Shown piece by piece: positions 18,474 through 28,079 of a stretch of DNA of 64,000 nt. Each line of letters starts with the position of its first letter. Position 1 is the stretch's first letter. The notes under the pieces were generated by a model that saw only the letters and a list, made by a program, of their open reading frames with translations, had not been told where the DNA came from and made no database searches. Source of the stretch: Bacillota bacterium (GTDB lineage: Bacteria > Bacillota > Clostridia > Lachnospirales > Lachnospiraceae); the NCBI GenBank assembly GCA_023418475.1, contig JAEZZO010000042.1, positions 1 through 64,000 of the forward strand, given 5' to 3'. Both the position numbers and the translations under genes were made by a program.

Positions 18474-19195
18474 TTATAGACGATGAAACATCTGCCCGCA
18501 AATTGCTGCAGGTATCCGTAGATTGGAAATCATTTGATATGGAACTGGTGGGTGAAGCGGCGAGTGGAATAGAAGCTATTAATATCATTGATGAGTTGCG
18601 GCCGGATATTGCTTTTGTTGATATTTCCATGCCTTTTATGAACGGGATAGAATTCACACAAATAGCAAAGACACGGTATAAAGACTTGGTTATTATTATT
18701 TTGACGGGATTTGATGATTTTGAGTATGCACGTCAGTGTATTCGTCTGCAGGTGGTGGAATATATGTTAAAACCAATAGTTCGGCAAGAACTCAATGAGG
18801 TGTTAACCAAAATAAAGAAAAATTTGGATAAAACAAATATTCATGCACAGGAGACTGGTCCGGATATTACTCCGTCTGTGATCGAGCAAATAACACAATA
18901 TTTACGTGATAATTACACGGATTCCAGTATTAATCTAACCTCTGTGGCACAGCAGTTTGGATTTAATCCTAGTTATCTCAGCAGAAAATTCAAGCAGGAA
19001 ACAGGAGAGAGCTTTGTCGAATTTCTTATTAAGTGTCGGATGGAACAGGCGATTGAGTTAGCAAAAACCAGCATGAAGATGTTCTATACGGCAAATGCTG
19101 TCGGAATCCCTGACCCGAACTATTTTGGACGTTGTTTTAAAAAATATTCGGGCATCAGCTATTCGGAGTATGTCAGTTCACATACCTCACAGTAG
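18458..19195 (+). CDS. YesN-type response regulator with AraC DNA-binding domain
   Basis: Partner of the preceding kinase. The receiver domain (about 1-120) has phospho-acceptor D55 in FVDISMPFMNG, acidic pair DDE at 8-10, and the conserved Lys in MLKPI. The C-terminal AraC-type domain (about 140-245) has two HTHs, ending FGRCFKKYSGISYSEYVSSH. At 245 residues it is the compact form that lacks the long middle region seen in the other YesN-type protein at 57286-58926. The first HTH is standard, while the segment SMKMFYTANAVGIPDPNYFG is a slightly unusual version of the second HTH. The likely target is the CUT1 sugar operon. Confidence 0.9.
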   Translation: MYRVMIIDDETSARKLLQVSVDWKSFDMELVGEAASGIEAINIIDELRPDIAFVDISMPFMNGIEFTQIAKTRYKDLVIIILTGFDDFEYARQCIRLQVVEYMLKPIVRQELNEVLTKIKKNLDKTNIHAQETGPDITPSVIEQITQYLRDNYTDSSINLTSVAQQFGFNPSYLSRKFKQETGESFVEFLIKCRMEQAIELAKTSMKMFYTANAVGIPDPNYFGRCFKKYSGISYSEYVSSHTSQ

Positions 19196-19268
19196 TATTT
19201 ATAGACTCATTATGAATTATTGCAAGTATAGGATTATAGAAGAAATATAATTATGGAGGTTACATATT

Positions 19269-19811
19269 ATGCCGTATGCAATTGCAGGTTATTTTGATAA
19301 ATATACAGATGAAAAAATAAAACTTTTATGGACAGGCCTGGCTGATATTGGTGTAGATGATTATTTGATAAATTCAAAGAATAATCCACATGTGAAATTC
19401 GCTATGTACGAAGATATCGATGTAAAGAAAGCAGAACAGGCAATCGCAACGATTACAAAGAGTAAAGGGAAGATACCAATTCAATTTAAAACATATAGCT
19501 TTTACCCAAATGAAAAACCGTTCCTTTGCATTGATCTGGCAGTATCGCATCTAATACTGGATTTACAGGCTGATATCCGCAACAGCTTTGATAAACTTGC
19601 AAAGTTATACAATATTAATTTTTTTGATCAGGGTATATGGAAACCAGATTGCCAATTAACGATTGAATTTGAGAAGGGGAAGTTAAATAAGGCAATAGAA
19701 TTCCTTTCAGAAAAAAAATTACCAATAGATGGGACTATAGAGCGAATTGGATTAATTGAATTTCATCCGGCAAAACAGCTGTTTTCATATGAGTTAAATG
19801 AAAATCTTTAG
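19269..19811 (+). CDS. 2'-5' RNA ligase-like (2H phosphoesterase fold) protein
   Basis: A 180-residue protein resembling the YjcG/LigT group of 2H phosphoesterases in length and two-lobed layout. Normal members have two H-x-T/S-x motifs. Here the first is HVKF (in NNPHVKFAMYED) and the second is replaced by CQLTI (in PDCQLTIEFEKGK), so the second histidine is missing and catalysis of the usual type is doubtful. GGAGG precedes the ATG. It stands alone between the two-component system and an AraC regulator, with no operon clue. The family call is by pattern only. Confidence 0.55.
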   Translation: MPYAIAGYFDKYTDEKIKLLWTGLADIGVDDYLINSKNNPHVKFAMYEDIDVKKAEQAIATITKSKGKIPIQFKTYSFYPNEKPFLCIDLAVSHLILDLQADIRNSFDKLAKLYNINFFDQGIWKPDCQLTIEFEKGKLNKAIEFLSEKKLPIDGTIERIGLIEFHPAKQLFSYELNENL

Positions 19812-19995
19812 AGAAATAGTAATACTGCAATAGAGCGATAAAATTGTGCATAAATAGTAAAGTCAAATAATGATGTTTATGATAATCTTTAATACTAGGA
19901 TGGGATAAGGTTGAAGAAAACATTCAACCGTTGAAAAAGGAGTATACTTCTCACCAAGGTTTTATGTGCCGCGGGTGAGGTGAATGGAGGGTAAT

Positions 19996-20889
19996 ATGGA
20001 TTGGCTTGATAAAATGAATTCTGCAATTGATTATATTGAAGCAAATTTAACAGAAGAAATTGATGTTAATGTAGTGGCCAGGAAGGCATGCTGCTCACCT
20101 TATAATTTTCAGCGTATGTTTTCATTTATCACAGATACCAGCCTTGCTGAATACATACGGCGAAGAAGGTTGACACAGGCAGCATTGGACCTGCAGAATA
20201 CCAGCTTAAAAGTAATTGATGTAGCTGTAAAATATGGATATGACAGTACAACCTCCTTTGCAAGAGCCTTCAAGGCTCTGCATGGATTGACGCCTGTAGA
20301 AGCGAAGCAGGAGGGTGTAAAACTGAAGGCTTATTCTAAAATCTCCTTTCAAATATCTATTAAAGGAGAAAAAGAAATGGACTATAGAATTGAAACAAAG
20401 GAAGCTTTCGATGTTTTTGGTATTGAGACGATATGCTCCCTAAAAGAAGAAAACGGTTATCTGGATCCAGGACAGTTATGGCAGAAGTGTCAACAAAATG
20501 GGGAGTATGAAAGACTTTTTAGAAATGCTGGTGAATTACCTGGTTTTGTTGCGCAGGACCTATGTAAAATACATGGCGTTGAATATTATGAGAAGATGCA
20601 GGAAAATGCCTTTCCATATATGATGTGTGCCTTTGTCTCAAAAGGAAGTAATACATCTGGATATAAAACAGCTCATATTCCGTCGCAGACATATGCGATA
20701 TTTCCATCGGAGTATTTTTCCTGGGAGGATGATTTTAATCACGTTCTTACAACTTTACAGAAGAAATTCTACAGCGAATGGTTACCCACCTCCGGCTATG
20801 ATAGAGCAGAAGGAGCAAATTTCGAAATATACGGGGGGACAAAGGAATACGGATATATTGAATTGTGGTATCCGGTTGTAAAAAAGTAA
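19996..20889 (+). CDS. AraC-family regulator with GyrI-like effector-binding domain
   Basis: A 297-residue Rob/SoxS-like regulator with two parts. The N-terminal AraC HTH domain (about 5-105) includes VNVVARKACCSPYNFQRMFS and YGYDSTTSFARAFKALHGLT. The C-terminal GyrI-like/SOUL-fold domain (about 130-295) often binds small hydrophobic drugs or metabolites. ATG 19996 has GGAGGG at 19986-19991; the ATG at 19984 lies inside that site. An internal in-frame ATG at 20377 has its own AAGGAG 8 bp upstream, exactly at the domain junction, so a separate short GyrI-like protein may also be made. Confidence 0.88.
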   Translation: MDWLDKMNSAIDYIEANLTEEIDVNVVARKACCSPYNFQRMFSFITDTSLAEYIRRRRLTQAALDLQNTSLKVIDVAVKYGYDSTTSFARAFKALHGLTPVEAKQEGVKLKAYSKISFQISIKGEKEMDYRIETKEAFDVFGIETICSLKEENGYLDPGQLWQKCQQNGEYERLFRNAGELPGFVAQDLCKIHGVEYYEKMQENAFPYMMCAFVSKGSNTSGYKTAHIPSQTYAIFPSEYFSWEDDFNHVLTTLQKKFYSEWLPTSGYDRAEGANFEIYGGTKEYGYIELWYPVVKK

Positions 20890-21324
20890 AATTAGTTTAC
20901 TTAAATTTTATAGCAGGATAGGATGAGATAAACACTTATAAATGAGATAAATTTTAGTTTATCTTCGTGACATAAAATTCAATCAATGTCGATTGGTATA
21001 TTGATTGAACAAAAAGATTGAACACTCTATTAGGTAAAAAGTGATAGAGTGTTTTTTTATTTACTATGAAAGTATCCTGGACATTCATTTTATAGTGTTG
21101 CTTGGAAACATGGAAGTTCATAGGAAGTCTATATTTTACATATAGCATTTATCGATTTATTTGGTTTTTTATGCAAAAATGTAACACACAAATAATTAGA
21201 GACATAATGATATCATAGAGTCTTTTTTCTATCAGGGTTTTCTATCTAGAAATAAAAAACCAAATTATTATTTAAGTATGGAACGATAGATAGCTATCTT
21301 TAGAAGAAAAAGATAGCTTATCCT
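20890..21324. other. Intergenic region with one terminator before the glycosyltransferase gene
   Basis: Apart from the terminator at 21021-21059, this 435-bp stretch is AT-rich and no gene is supported. The downstream gene has no clear ribosome binding site (AAAAAGATAGC is the best candidate), so weak translation or a slightly different start is possible. Confidence 0.4.
21021..21059 (+). terminator. Rho-independent terminator
   Basis: AACACTCTAT (21021-21030) pairs perfectly with ATAGAGTGTT (21044-21053) and is followed by TTTTT. It ends the AraC/GyrI-like gene, isolating the glycosylation cluster that begins at 21325. Confidence 0.85.
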
Positions 21325-23412
21325 ATGAAATATATTTTTAATATAAGTAAGGCTTCATTCTATAAAAAGATTGGACGTGATAATTTGGATATCAATTTAG
21401 ATCCTTTAGAGGCACAACAAAATAATCCAAAGAAAAAAATGGTATTTTATGTAAAACAGGGATTGGATAGTTTTTTGGGAGATATTATAAAAGGTCTATC
21501 CGATTGTTATGAAATAAAGAAAATAGTGGTAACAGAATTTAAACAAATAGATGATGGATTAGAATGGGCAGACCTCGCCTGGTTTGAATGGTGTGATGAG
21601 CTTGTGATTTATGCAAGTAAGCTGGCTTTATCAAGAAGTAAATACATCATATGCAGACTGCACAGCTATGAAGCATTTACGGATTATCCGGATAACGTAG
21701 CATGGGAGAATGTAAATACTATAATTTTTGTATCAGAACAGATCAGGAATTTTATATTAGAAAAGTTATCGCTGGATAAAAGTAAAACTGTAGTAATCCC
21801 GAATGGAATTGATACCGGTATATACACTTATAAAGAGAGAAAACCGGGCTTACGGATAGCTTATGCAGGATATATAAACTATAAAAAAGGACCAATGCTC
21901 TTACTTCATACATTTAAGGCAATCTATGATAGAAATCAGGAATATCAATTATTTATCGCCGGACAGTTTCAGGATGATCGTGATCTTTTATATTATAAAC
22001 AGATGATGAAAGAATTTGGAATTGAAAAAAACGTATTCTTTGAAGGGTGGCAAGATAATCTGGATGCATGGTTGGAAGATAAAAACTATATCTTATGTAC
22101 CAGCCTGTTGGAATCTCAGAATATGAGTGTTATGCAGGCAATGGCAAAGGGAATCAAGCCGGTAATACACAATTTTGTTGGAGCTAAGATAATCTATAAC
22201 AGTGAGTATGTCTGGAATACAATAGAGGATGCTGTCCGGATGTTGGAAGATGATAGATATAATTCCGGAGAATACTTAGATTTTATTAGAAATAATTATT
22301 CTATTGAGAAAGAAATGAGTTCAATTAAGAAGTTGATGCAATCGAGGGGCAATGAAAATAGTAAGCAGTCTGGAAAAGACAGAAGCGAAGAAATGCCTTT
22401 AGTCACCATTGGGATTACTAATTATAATGGTAAGCAGTATATAAGAAAGTGCGTGGAATCATTTTTGAATCAAACCTATTCTAATCTGGAAATTCTATTA
22501 ATTGATGATTGCTCAACGGATGGATCAAAAGAAATACTTCAGGAGTATGAAAAAAACAACAGTAATATCAGGGCTATTTATCATGAGAACAACTCGGGCG
22601 GAGCATCAAAGGGAATTTCGGAGATCATCGAGAATGCCAGAGGAAAATATTTTCAGTGGATAGCCTGTGATGATTATGTTCAGAGGGATGCGATAGAATC
22701 CTTTGTTAACTATTTGGAAGAGATGACGGAGAAAGATTACGTTTACAGCAATTATAATATTGTGAATGAAGAGAATGAACAGACGGGGAAATGGGTCTAT
22801 GTTGATCATAATAAGGAGGAGGTAATACAGCATATATTTAATACAGGTTCTGGCCTTATACCAATGAATTGTCTGTATCGGAAAAGCTTTTTTGAAGAAT
22901 ACCATGTGAGCTGGATTGTATATAAGGAGAATGATTTTTCGGCAGACACGCTTAATTCCTTGCACTTTATCAAACATAATTGGAGATATGGGAGAATTGA
23001 TAAGGCATTGATAAATTACCGGATTCATAATAATAATGCTTCACATAATTTAGAAAAGAGAATAAATACATCTGTGGCTCTTTATGATTATATTATTCAG
23101 AATTTCAATGAGGATATCTATCTGCCTCAGATAGATTGGAAGAATATGACGGATAGAGAACAATTGAAGATGTACTATATTGCACGATTCTATTATCTTC
23201 AGATAGAAAACCATATTAATAAGAGTGCCATACCGCAATATTTAAGAATTAATTTATCGAAGGATCAAATTGGCAGGTACTGTAGCATTTTTGCTGAAGA
23301 AGGCTTACGATATGCAAGCAAAGGATTGAAAATGGGAGATATCTACAAAGTTGAATTGCTGAAAATAAAAAATTTACTGGAGAAATTCTTAAATGATATC
23401 TCTGACATATAA
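21325..23412 (+). CDS. Bifunctional glycosyltransferase (GT4 fused to GT2)
   Basis: A 695-residue two-enzyme fusion. Residues about 37-345 form a GT4-type (GT-B) domain: VVIPNGIDTGIYTYKE, AYAGYINYKKGPMLL, FEGWQDNLDAWLED and the EX7E-like segment LLESQNMSVMQAMAKG. Residues about 362-600 form a GT2 (GT-A) domain: VTIGITNYNGKQYIRKCVES, LLIDDCSTDGS, and the metal-binding DD in WIACDDYV. A Lys/Glu-rich linker joins them (about 340-360). The protein has no membrane segment or signal. It starts the cluster that continues with a Wbp-type sugar-nucleotide pathway, so it probably builds a glycan containing that sugar on a surface polymer or protein. The acceptor is unknown. Confidence 0.88.
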   Translation: MKYIFNISKASFYKKIGRDNLDINLDPLEAQQNNPKKKMVFYVKQGLDSFLGDIIKGLSDCYEIKKIVVTEFKQIDDGLEWADLAWFEWCDELVIYASKLALSRSKYIICRLHSYEAFTDYPDNVAWENVNTIIFVSEQIRNFILEKLSLDKSKTVVIPNGIDTGIYTYKERKPGLRIAYAGYINYKKGPMLLLHTFKAIYDRNQEYQLFIAGQFQDDRDLLYYKQMMKEFGIEKNVFFEGWQDNLDAWLEDKNYILCTSLLESQNMSVMQAMAKGIKPVIHNFVGAKIIYNSEYVWNTIEDAVRMLEDDRYNSGEYLDFIRNNYSIEKEMSSIKKLMQSRGNENSKQSGKDRSEEMPLVTIGITNYNGKQYIRKCVESFLNQTYSNLEILLIDDCSTDGSKEILQEYEKNNSNIRAIYHENNSGGASKGISEIIENARGKYFQWIACDDYVQRDAIESFVNYLEEMTEKDYVYSNYNIVNEENEQTGKWVYVDHNKEEVIQHIFNTGSGLIPMNCLYRKSFFEEYHVSWIVYKENDFSADTLNSLHFIKHNWRYGRIDKALINYRIHNNNASHNLEKRINTSVALYDYIIQNFNEDIYLPQIDWKNMTDREQLKMYYIARFYYLQIENHINKSAIPQYLRINLSKDQIGRYCSIFAEEGLRYASKGLKMGDIYKVELLKIKNLLEKFLNDISDI

Positions 23413-23448
23413 ATTATTGAATGGGATTTTTATTTTGAAGGAATAGAA

Positions 23449-24756
23449 ATGAGTAAATTAAAGCAAAAGTTATTAGACAAATCTGCAATTCTTGGCGTAG
23501 TTGGTCTGGGTTACGTTGGCCTTCCCTTAGCAGTAGAAAAAGCGAAGGCAGGATATCGGACAATTGGTTTTGATGTACAAAAATCTAAAGTTGATTTGGT
23601 GAATGCAGGAATTAATTATATTGGTGATGTAGTGAATGAAGATCTCATGGATATTGTAAAATCAGGTCTTCTTTCTGCTACAACTGATTTTGCACAAGTC
23701 GTAAAGGCTGATTGTGTCTGCATCTGTGTACCCACGCCACTGGATGAACACCAACAACCTGATATAAGCTATGTGAGAGATTCGGCCCTTAGTGTTGCGG
23801 TATATATACATAAGGATATGCTGATAGTATTAGAATCAACAACCTATCCAGGGACAACACAGGAACTGTTAAAGCCCTTATTGGAATCATCGGGATTGAA
23901 GTGCGGAGAAGATTTTTATCTGGCATTTTCACCGGAACGAGTGGATCCTGGTAATCTCTTATATAAAACAAAGAATACACCGAAAGTAGTTGGAGGTGTT
24001 ACACCAGCCTGTACCGAAATAGCAGCTGCCCTTTATGAGAATGTACTGGAGGCACCCATATATTGCGTGTCAAGTCCGGCTATTGCTGAAATGGAAAAAA
24101 TATTGGAAAACACATATCGTAACGTGAATATTGGCTTGGTGAATGAGCTTACGATATTGTGCAATAAGATGGGAATTGATTTTTGGGAAGTGATAAATGC
24201 AGCAAAAACAAAACCCTATGGTTTTCAAGCCTTCTATCCGGGACCCGGATTAGGGGGTCATTGCATTCCGCTTGACCCATACTATCTGTCCTGGAAAGCT
24301 CGTGAATACGGTTTTCATACATCCATGATAGAAGCCTCTATGATGATAAATGATCGTATGCCCGAATACTGTGCTCAGAGAGCAGGCGGTATTCTAAACC
24401 GATTTAAAAAGGCATTAAACGGTTCTAAAATACTTGTCCTTGGTGTGGCTTATAAGCAGGATATAGATGATTATCGTGAAAGTCCGGCAATAAAGATGAT
24501 TGAAGTGCTAAAAGAAGAGGGAGCAAAGGTATCATACTATGATCCATATGTTTTTGAGTACTGCGAAAAAGGAATGATGGTGAAGGGGGAACGGCAATTG
24601 AATGAAGAGCTGCTGAAAAGTGTAGATTTAATCATCATTACAACAGCACATACGAATGTGGATTATAAGCTTGTGCAAAAGCATGCTAAATTCATATTTG
24701 ATACAAAAAATGTTATGAAGGATATAAAAAAGCGGGAGAATATTGAATTGCTTTAG
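23449..24756 (+). CDS. wbpA: Nucleotide-sugar 6-dehydrogenase (WbpA type)
   Basis: Probably oxidises UDP-GlcNAc at C6 to UDP-GlcNAc-uronic acid with NAD, the first step towards diacetamido-uronic acid. The N-terminal Rossmann motif is GLGYVGLPLAVEKAKAG, the central helix shows EMEKILENTYRNVNI, and the catalytic cysteine is in GPGLGGHCIPLDP. The third domain has GVAYKQDIDDYRESP. The 435-residue length fits the WbpA/UDP-GlcNAc dehydrogenase branch. AAGGAA precedes the ATG, 37 bp after the glycosyltransferase stop, and the next gene follows after 11 bp. The choice of GlcNAc over ManNAc or glucose rests on the adjacent WbpB-, WbpD- and WbpE-like genes. Confidence 0.88.
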   Translation: MSKLKQKLLDKSAILGVVGLGYVGLPLAVEKAKAGYRTIGFDVQKSKVDLVNAGINYIGDVVNEDLMDIVKSGLLSATTDFAQVVKADCVCICVPTPLDEHQQPDISYVRDSALSVAVYIHKDMLIVLESTTYPGTTQELLKPLLESSGLKCGEDFYLAFSPERVDPGNLLYKTKNTPKVVGGVTPACTEIAAALYENVLEAPIYCVSSPAIAEMEKILENTYRNVNIGLVNELTILCNKMGIDFWEVINAAKTKPYGFQAFYPGPGLGGHCIPLDPYYLSWKAREYGFHTSMIEASMMINDRMPEYCAQRAGGILNRFKKALNGSKILVLGVAYKQDIDDYRESPAIKMIEVLKEEGAKVSYYDPYVFEYCEKGMMVKGERQLNEELLKSVDLIIITTAHTNVDYKLVQKHAKFIFDTKNVMKDIKKRENIELL

Positions 24757-24767
24757 GAGGTATATAA

Positions 24768-25850
24768 ATGAAACATCGTTATGCATTGATTGGCTGCGGA
24801 CGTATTTCTCCAAATCATATAGCGGCAGCTATCGGTAATGACCTTGAAATTACTGCTTTATGCGATACGATACCCACGAAAATAGAAGCACTTATAAAAA
24901 TGTTTCATCTTTATGATAGGACGCATTCTTATACCGATTATAAAGAAATGCTTGAAAAAGAAAAACCTGAATTGGTAGCAATTGCAACCGAGAGTGGTAA
25001 GCATGCAGAAATTGCATTAGCATGTATTGATGCAGGTTGCAATCTTATTATAGAGAAACCCATTGCTCTTTCATTGTATGATGCTGATGCAATCATTCGA
25101 AAGGCAGCAATAAAAGGGTGCAAGGTTTGTACCTGCCACCAAAATCGATTTAACAAATCCATAACGAAAATTAGGCAAGCAATAGAGGAAGGACGTTTTG
25201 GAAGACTGTTTCATGGAACGGCCAATATCAGATGGAACAGGGATATCAATTATTATAAACAGGCAGTCTGGCGTGGAACCTGGGAAATGGATGGCGGAGC
25301 ATTAATGAACCAGTGTATTCATAATATCGATCTCCTTCGCTGGATGATGGGTGATGATATTGAGCAGGTAATAGCATTTACAGACAATTTAAACCACGGC
25401 TATATTCAGACCGAGGATTTTGGAATAGCACTAATTCAGTTTAAGAATGGCAGCTATGGAATAGTTGAGGGAACTACGAATATATATCCAAAGGATTTGG
25501 AAGAAACGCTTTCTATCTTCGGTGAGAGAGGTACTGTTAAGGCAGCCGGCAAGTCGGTAAATATCATTGAGGAGTGGAGATTTGCAGACACCCTGGACAA
25601 TGCCGATCAAGTCAAACAGGAATATCATGAAAATGCTCCCAATGTATATGGATATGGGCACAAACCGCTTTATAAGGATGTTATTGATTCAATAGAAAAT
25701 AACAGAGAGCCATATGTGAATGCTGAAGCAGGAAGAAGAGCAATTGAGCTGATACTTGCAATTTATAAATCGGCGGCCTATGGGGTAAGTGTGAGGCTTC
25801 CGCTAGAACAGGGAAGCTGTCTGGAATATAAGGAGATATTTGGAAAATGA
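24768..25850 (+). CDS. wbpB: Gfo/Idh/MocA oxidoreductase (WbpB-like 3-dehydrogenase)
   Basis: Probably oxidises C3 of UDP-GlcNAc-uronate to the 3-keto sugar. The 360-residue product has the Gfo/Idh/MocA layout: NAD motif IGCGRISPNHIAAA at the N-terminus, the EKP motif in LIIEKPIALSLYDAD, the catalytic-lysine-containing region around CTCHQNRFNKS, and the C-terminal alpha/beta domain. AGGAGG precedes the ATG. It overlaps the next (acetyltransferase) gene by 4 bp, an operon arrangement that matches wbpB-wbpD order in Pseudomonas O-antigen loci. Confidence 0.85.
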   Translation: MKHRYALIGCGRISPNHIAAAIGNDLEITALCDTIPTKIEALIKMFHLYDRTHSYTDYKEMLEKEKPELVAIATESGKHAEIALACIDAGCNLIIEKPIALSLYDADAIIRKAAIKGCKVCTCHQNRFNKSITKIRQAIEEGRFGRLFHGTANIRWNRDINYYKQAVWRGTWEMDGGALMNQCIHNIDLLRWMMGDDIEQVIAFTDNLNHGYIQTEDFGIALIQFKNGSYGIVEGTTNIYPKDLEETLSIFGERGTVKAAGKSVNIIEEWRFADTLDNADQVKQEYHENAPNVYGYGHKPLYKDVIDSIENNREPYVNAEAGRRAIELILAIYKSAAYGVSVRLPLEQGSCLEYKEIFGK

Positions 25851-26413
25851 ACTATTTTGTACAAGAAGGCAGTATTGTGGAGGAGAATGTCTCTATAGGA
25901 GATGGCACAAGAATATGGTATTTTTGCCATATACAGAACGGCTCTGAGATTGGTGAAAAATGCTCCCTTGGACAAAATGTGAATATATCCAGTCATGTAA
26001 AGATTGGAAATGGAGTTAAAATACAGAATAATGTTTCTATATATGAGGGTGTAGAGCTTGAGGATTATGTCTTTTGCGGACCGTCTATGGTATTTACGAA
26101 TGATCTTACACCAAGAAGCAAATATCCGAAGGGAAGTAGCGGATATAAAAGTACACTCGTTAAATATGGAGCATCCATAGGAGCAAATGCCACAATTATA
26201 TGTGGTATTACCATCGGTAGGTGGGCTATGATAGCAGCCGGAGCAGTAGTTGTGAAGAATGTGCCAAACTATGCTTTAATGGCAGGAGTACCTGCGCGGC
26301 AAATTGGCTGGGTATGTGAGTGTGGACATACATTATCAAATGATCTGAACTGTAAGGAGTGTAACAGGGTGTATACTCTCCTAAACCAGGAGTTAACAGA
26401 CAAATCTGTTTAA
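25847..26413 (+). CDS. wbpD: UDP-sugar 3-N-acetyltransferase, left-handed beta-helix (WbpD-like)
   Basis: Acetylates the 3-amino group created by the aminotransferase, giving UDP-2,3-diacetamido-2,3-dideoxyglucuronate. Hexapeptide repeats run through most of the 188 residues (IVEENVSIGDGTRIW, IGNGVKIQNNVSIYEGVEL, IGANATIICGITIGRWAMIAAG). The C-terminus has a CECGHTLSNDLNCKEC cysteine cluster, possibly a zinc site, as seen in some WbpD relatives. Its start overlaps the upstream stop (ATGA). Confidence 0.85.
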   Translation: MNYFVQEGSIVEENVSIGDGTRIWYFCHIQNGSEIGEKCSLGQNVNISSHVKIGNGVKIQNNVSIYEGVELEDYVFCGPSMVFTNDLTPRSKYPKGSSGYKSTLVKYGASIGANATIICGITIGRWAMIAAGAVVVKNVPNYALMAGVPARQIGWVCECGHTLSNDLNCKECNRVYTLLNQELTDKSV

Positions 26414-26544
26414 GATAAATAGCAGGAGCGTACCAACTCTATATATTGTAATTGTAAAATGCCGTAGTGTACGTTCTGTGTGTTCAATTTGTATAACGAT
26501 ATAGCTATCATTATTTAATTCGTTGATAGAAGAAGGGAAATAGA

Positions 26545-27672
26545 ATGCTGTTTAGAGATTTATATGCTCAATATCAAAAATATCAGGGTGAGATAGATTT
26601 AGCAATTCAGAAAGTATTATTGACTACCAACTTCATTGAAGGGAGTGAAGTTGCTGAGTTGGAGGCACAGTTAGCAGAATATGTCGGAGTAAAAAAATGC
26701 ATCAGCTGTGCAAACGGAACAGATGCCATGACCTTAGTTGTGATGGCATTAGGACTAAAAGCTGGTGATGCGGTATTTGTGCCCGATTTTACCTTTTTCT
26801 CTACAGGTGAAATAGTCGCTCTAGCAGGTGCAGTTCCAGTATTTGTTGATGTGGACAGGGATACTTTTAACATAGATACCGGAAAATTGGAGGAAATGAT
26901 AAAAAGGATATTAAAGAGAGGTGAATTAATTCCAAGAGGGATAATTCCTGTAGATTTATTTGGGTTACCGGCAAATTACCCGGCTATAGAAGCAATTGCA
27001 AAGAAATATAATTTGTTCCTTTTAGAAGATAGCGCACAAGGGTTTGGAGGCATAATAAATGATCGTAGAGCGGGAAGCTTTGGTAATGCGGCGACAACAT
27101 CCTTCTTTCCTTCAAAACCATTGGGATGTTATGGAGATGGAGGAGCTATATTTACAAATGATGAAGATTTGGCAGGATTAATAAATTCACTTAAGGAACA
27201 CGGCAGAGGCTCTGATAAATATGATAATATCAGAGTGGGAATGAATTCCAGACTGGATGCGATACAGGCTGCCGTATTAAAAGTGAAGCTGAAAGCATTT
27301 ATTACTAATGAACTTGAAGCTGTTAACCAAATATATTGCAGGTACAATGAAAGATTAAAGGAGAGTGTTAAAGTACCGGTAATTCCGGAAGGATGTAGAT
27401 CAAGCTTTGCACAATATACGATCATTCTTCAGAATGAAAAACAGCGGGATATGCTGAAAAGCAAGCTCGCTGCCAGTGGAATACCGAGTATGATCTATTA
27501 TAAAAAACCCATGCATAAGCAGCAAGCCTTTTCTCGATATGATTATAGAAATGAGGATTTTTGTGTGAGCAATGAGCTTAGTAATTGTGTTCTCTCCCTA
27601 CCAATGCATCCGTATCTGACAGATCAGGAGATAAATGAGGTGTGTGATCTGGTTACTTTATACTGTATATGA
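26545..27672 (+). CDS. wbpE: DegT/DnrJ/EryC1 aminotransferase (WbpE-like)
   Basis: PLP-dependent transaminase that would convert the 3-keto UDP-sugar uronate to its 3-amino form using glutamate. The 375 residues carry the family marks CISCANGTDAMTLVVMALGL, PDFTFFSTGEIVALAGAVP, LEDSAQGFGG and the PLP-binding lysine in FFPSKPLGCYGDGGAI. AAGGGAA precedes the ATG. A 131-bp gap separates it from wbpD, so it may have an extra promoter. With the three previous genes it completes the UDP-GlcNAc(3NAc)A pathway; the WbpI-type 2-epimerase that gives the ManNAc isomer is absent here. Confidence 0.88.
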   Translation: MLFRDLYAQYQKYQGEIDLAIQKVLLTTNFIEGSEVAELEAQLAEYVGVKKCISCANGTDAMTLVVMALGLKAGDAVFVPDFTFFSTGEIVALAGAVPVFVDVDRDTFNIDTGKLEEMIKRILKRGELIPRGIIPVDLFGLPANYPAIEAIAKKYNLFLLEDSAQGFGGIINDRRAGSFGNAATTSFFPSKPLGCYGDGGAIFTNDEDLAGLINSLKEHGRGSDKYDNIRVGMNSRLDAIQAAVLKVKLKAFITNELEAVNQIYCRYNERLKESVKVPVIPEGCRSSFAQYTIILQNEKQRDMLKSKLAASGIPSMIYYKKPMHKQQAFSRYDYRNEDFCVSNELSNCVLSLPMHPYLTDQEINEVCDLVTLYCI

Positions 27673-27678
27673 AATGAT

Positions 27679-27722
27679 AGCCCTTAAATGTTGGCAGGGT
27701 GCCTTTCACTTAAGGGTTAATT
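27679..27722 (+). terminator. Possible terminator after wbpE, and following gap
   Basis: AGCCCTTAA (27679-27687) pairs with TTAAGGG (27710-27716) ahead of a short T-rich tail, a modest terminator. The 27723-28079 stretch is very AT-rich; I see no gene in it. Confidence 0.5.
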
Positions 27723-28079
27723 TGTAGTTATTCGTAATAGAGTGAATATCGCAGAATATTGAAATAGGTTGAGATGCTCATGAAACATTCTATGATTTAT
27801 TTGTAGAAAAATGTTGATGACATAATAGAAATTGCACTGAATATGATGAATGAAGGGTTAATATGTTGATTTATAGGAACATAAATTATTTAATCTCATA
27901 TAATATATTGAGATATCAGGTATTGCTAACACATCAGTGATATTCCTGTATGCTACTCAATACGAAGGAATTCCTGTATGAACTATGTATAAAATTTGAC
28001 TAATAATTTTATGGATTTGTCTTATTTGTTATAAGCAGATACCTTATCTTAGTTTAAAATAAAGGAAGGTGTATTAACA

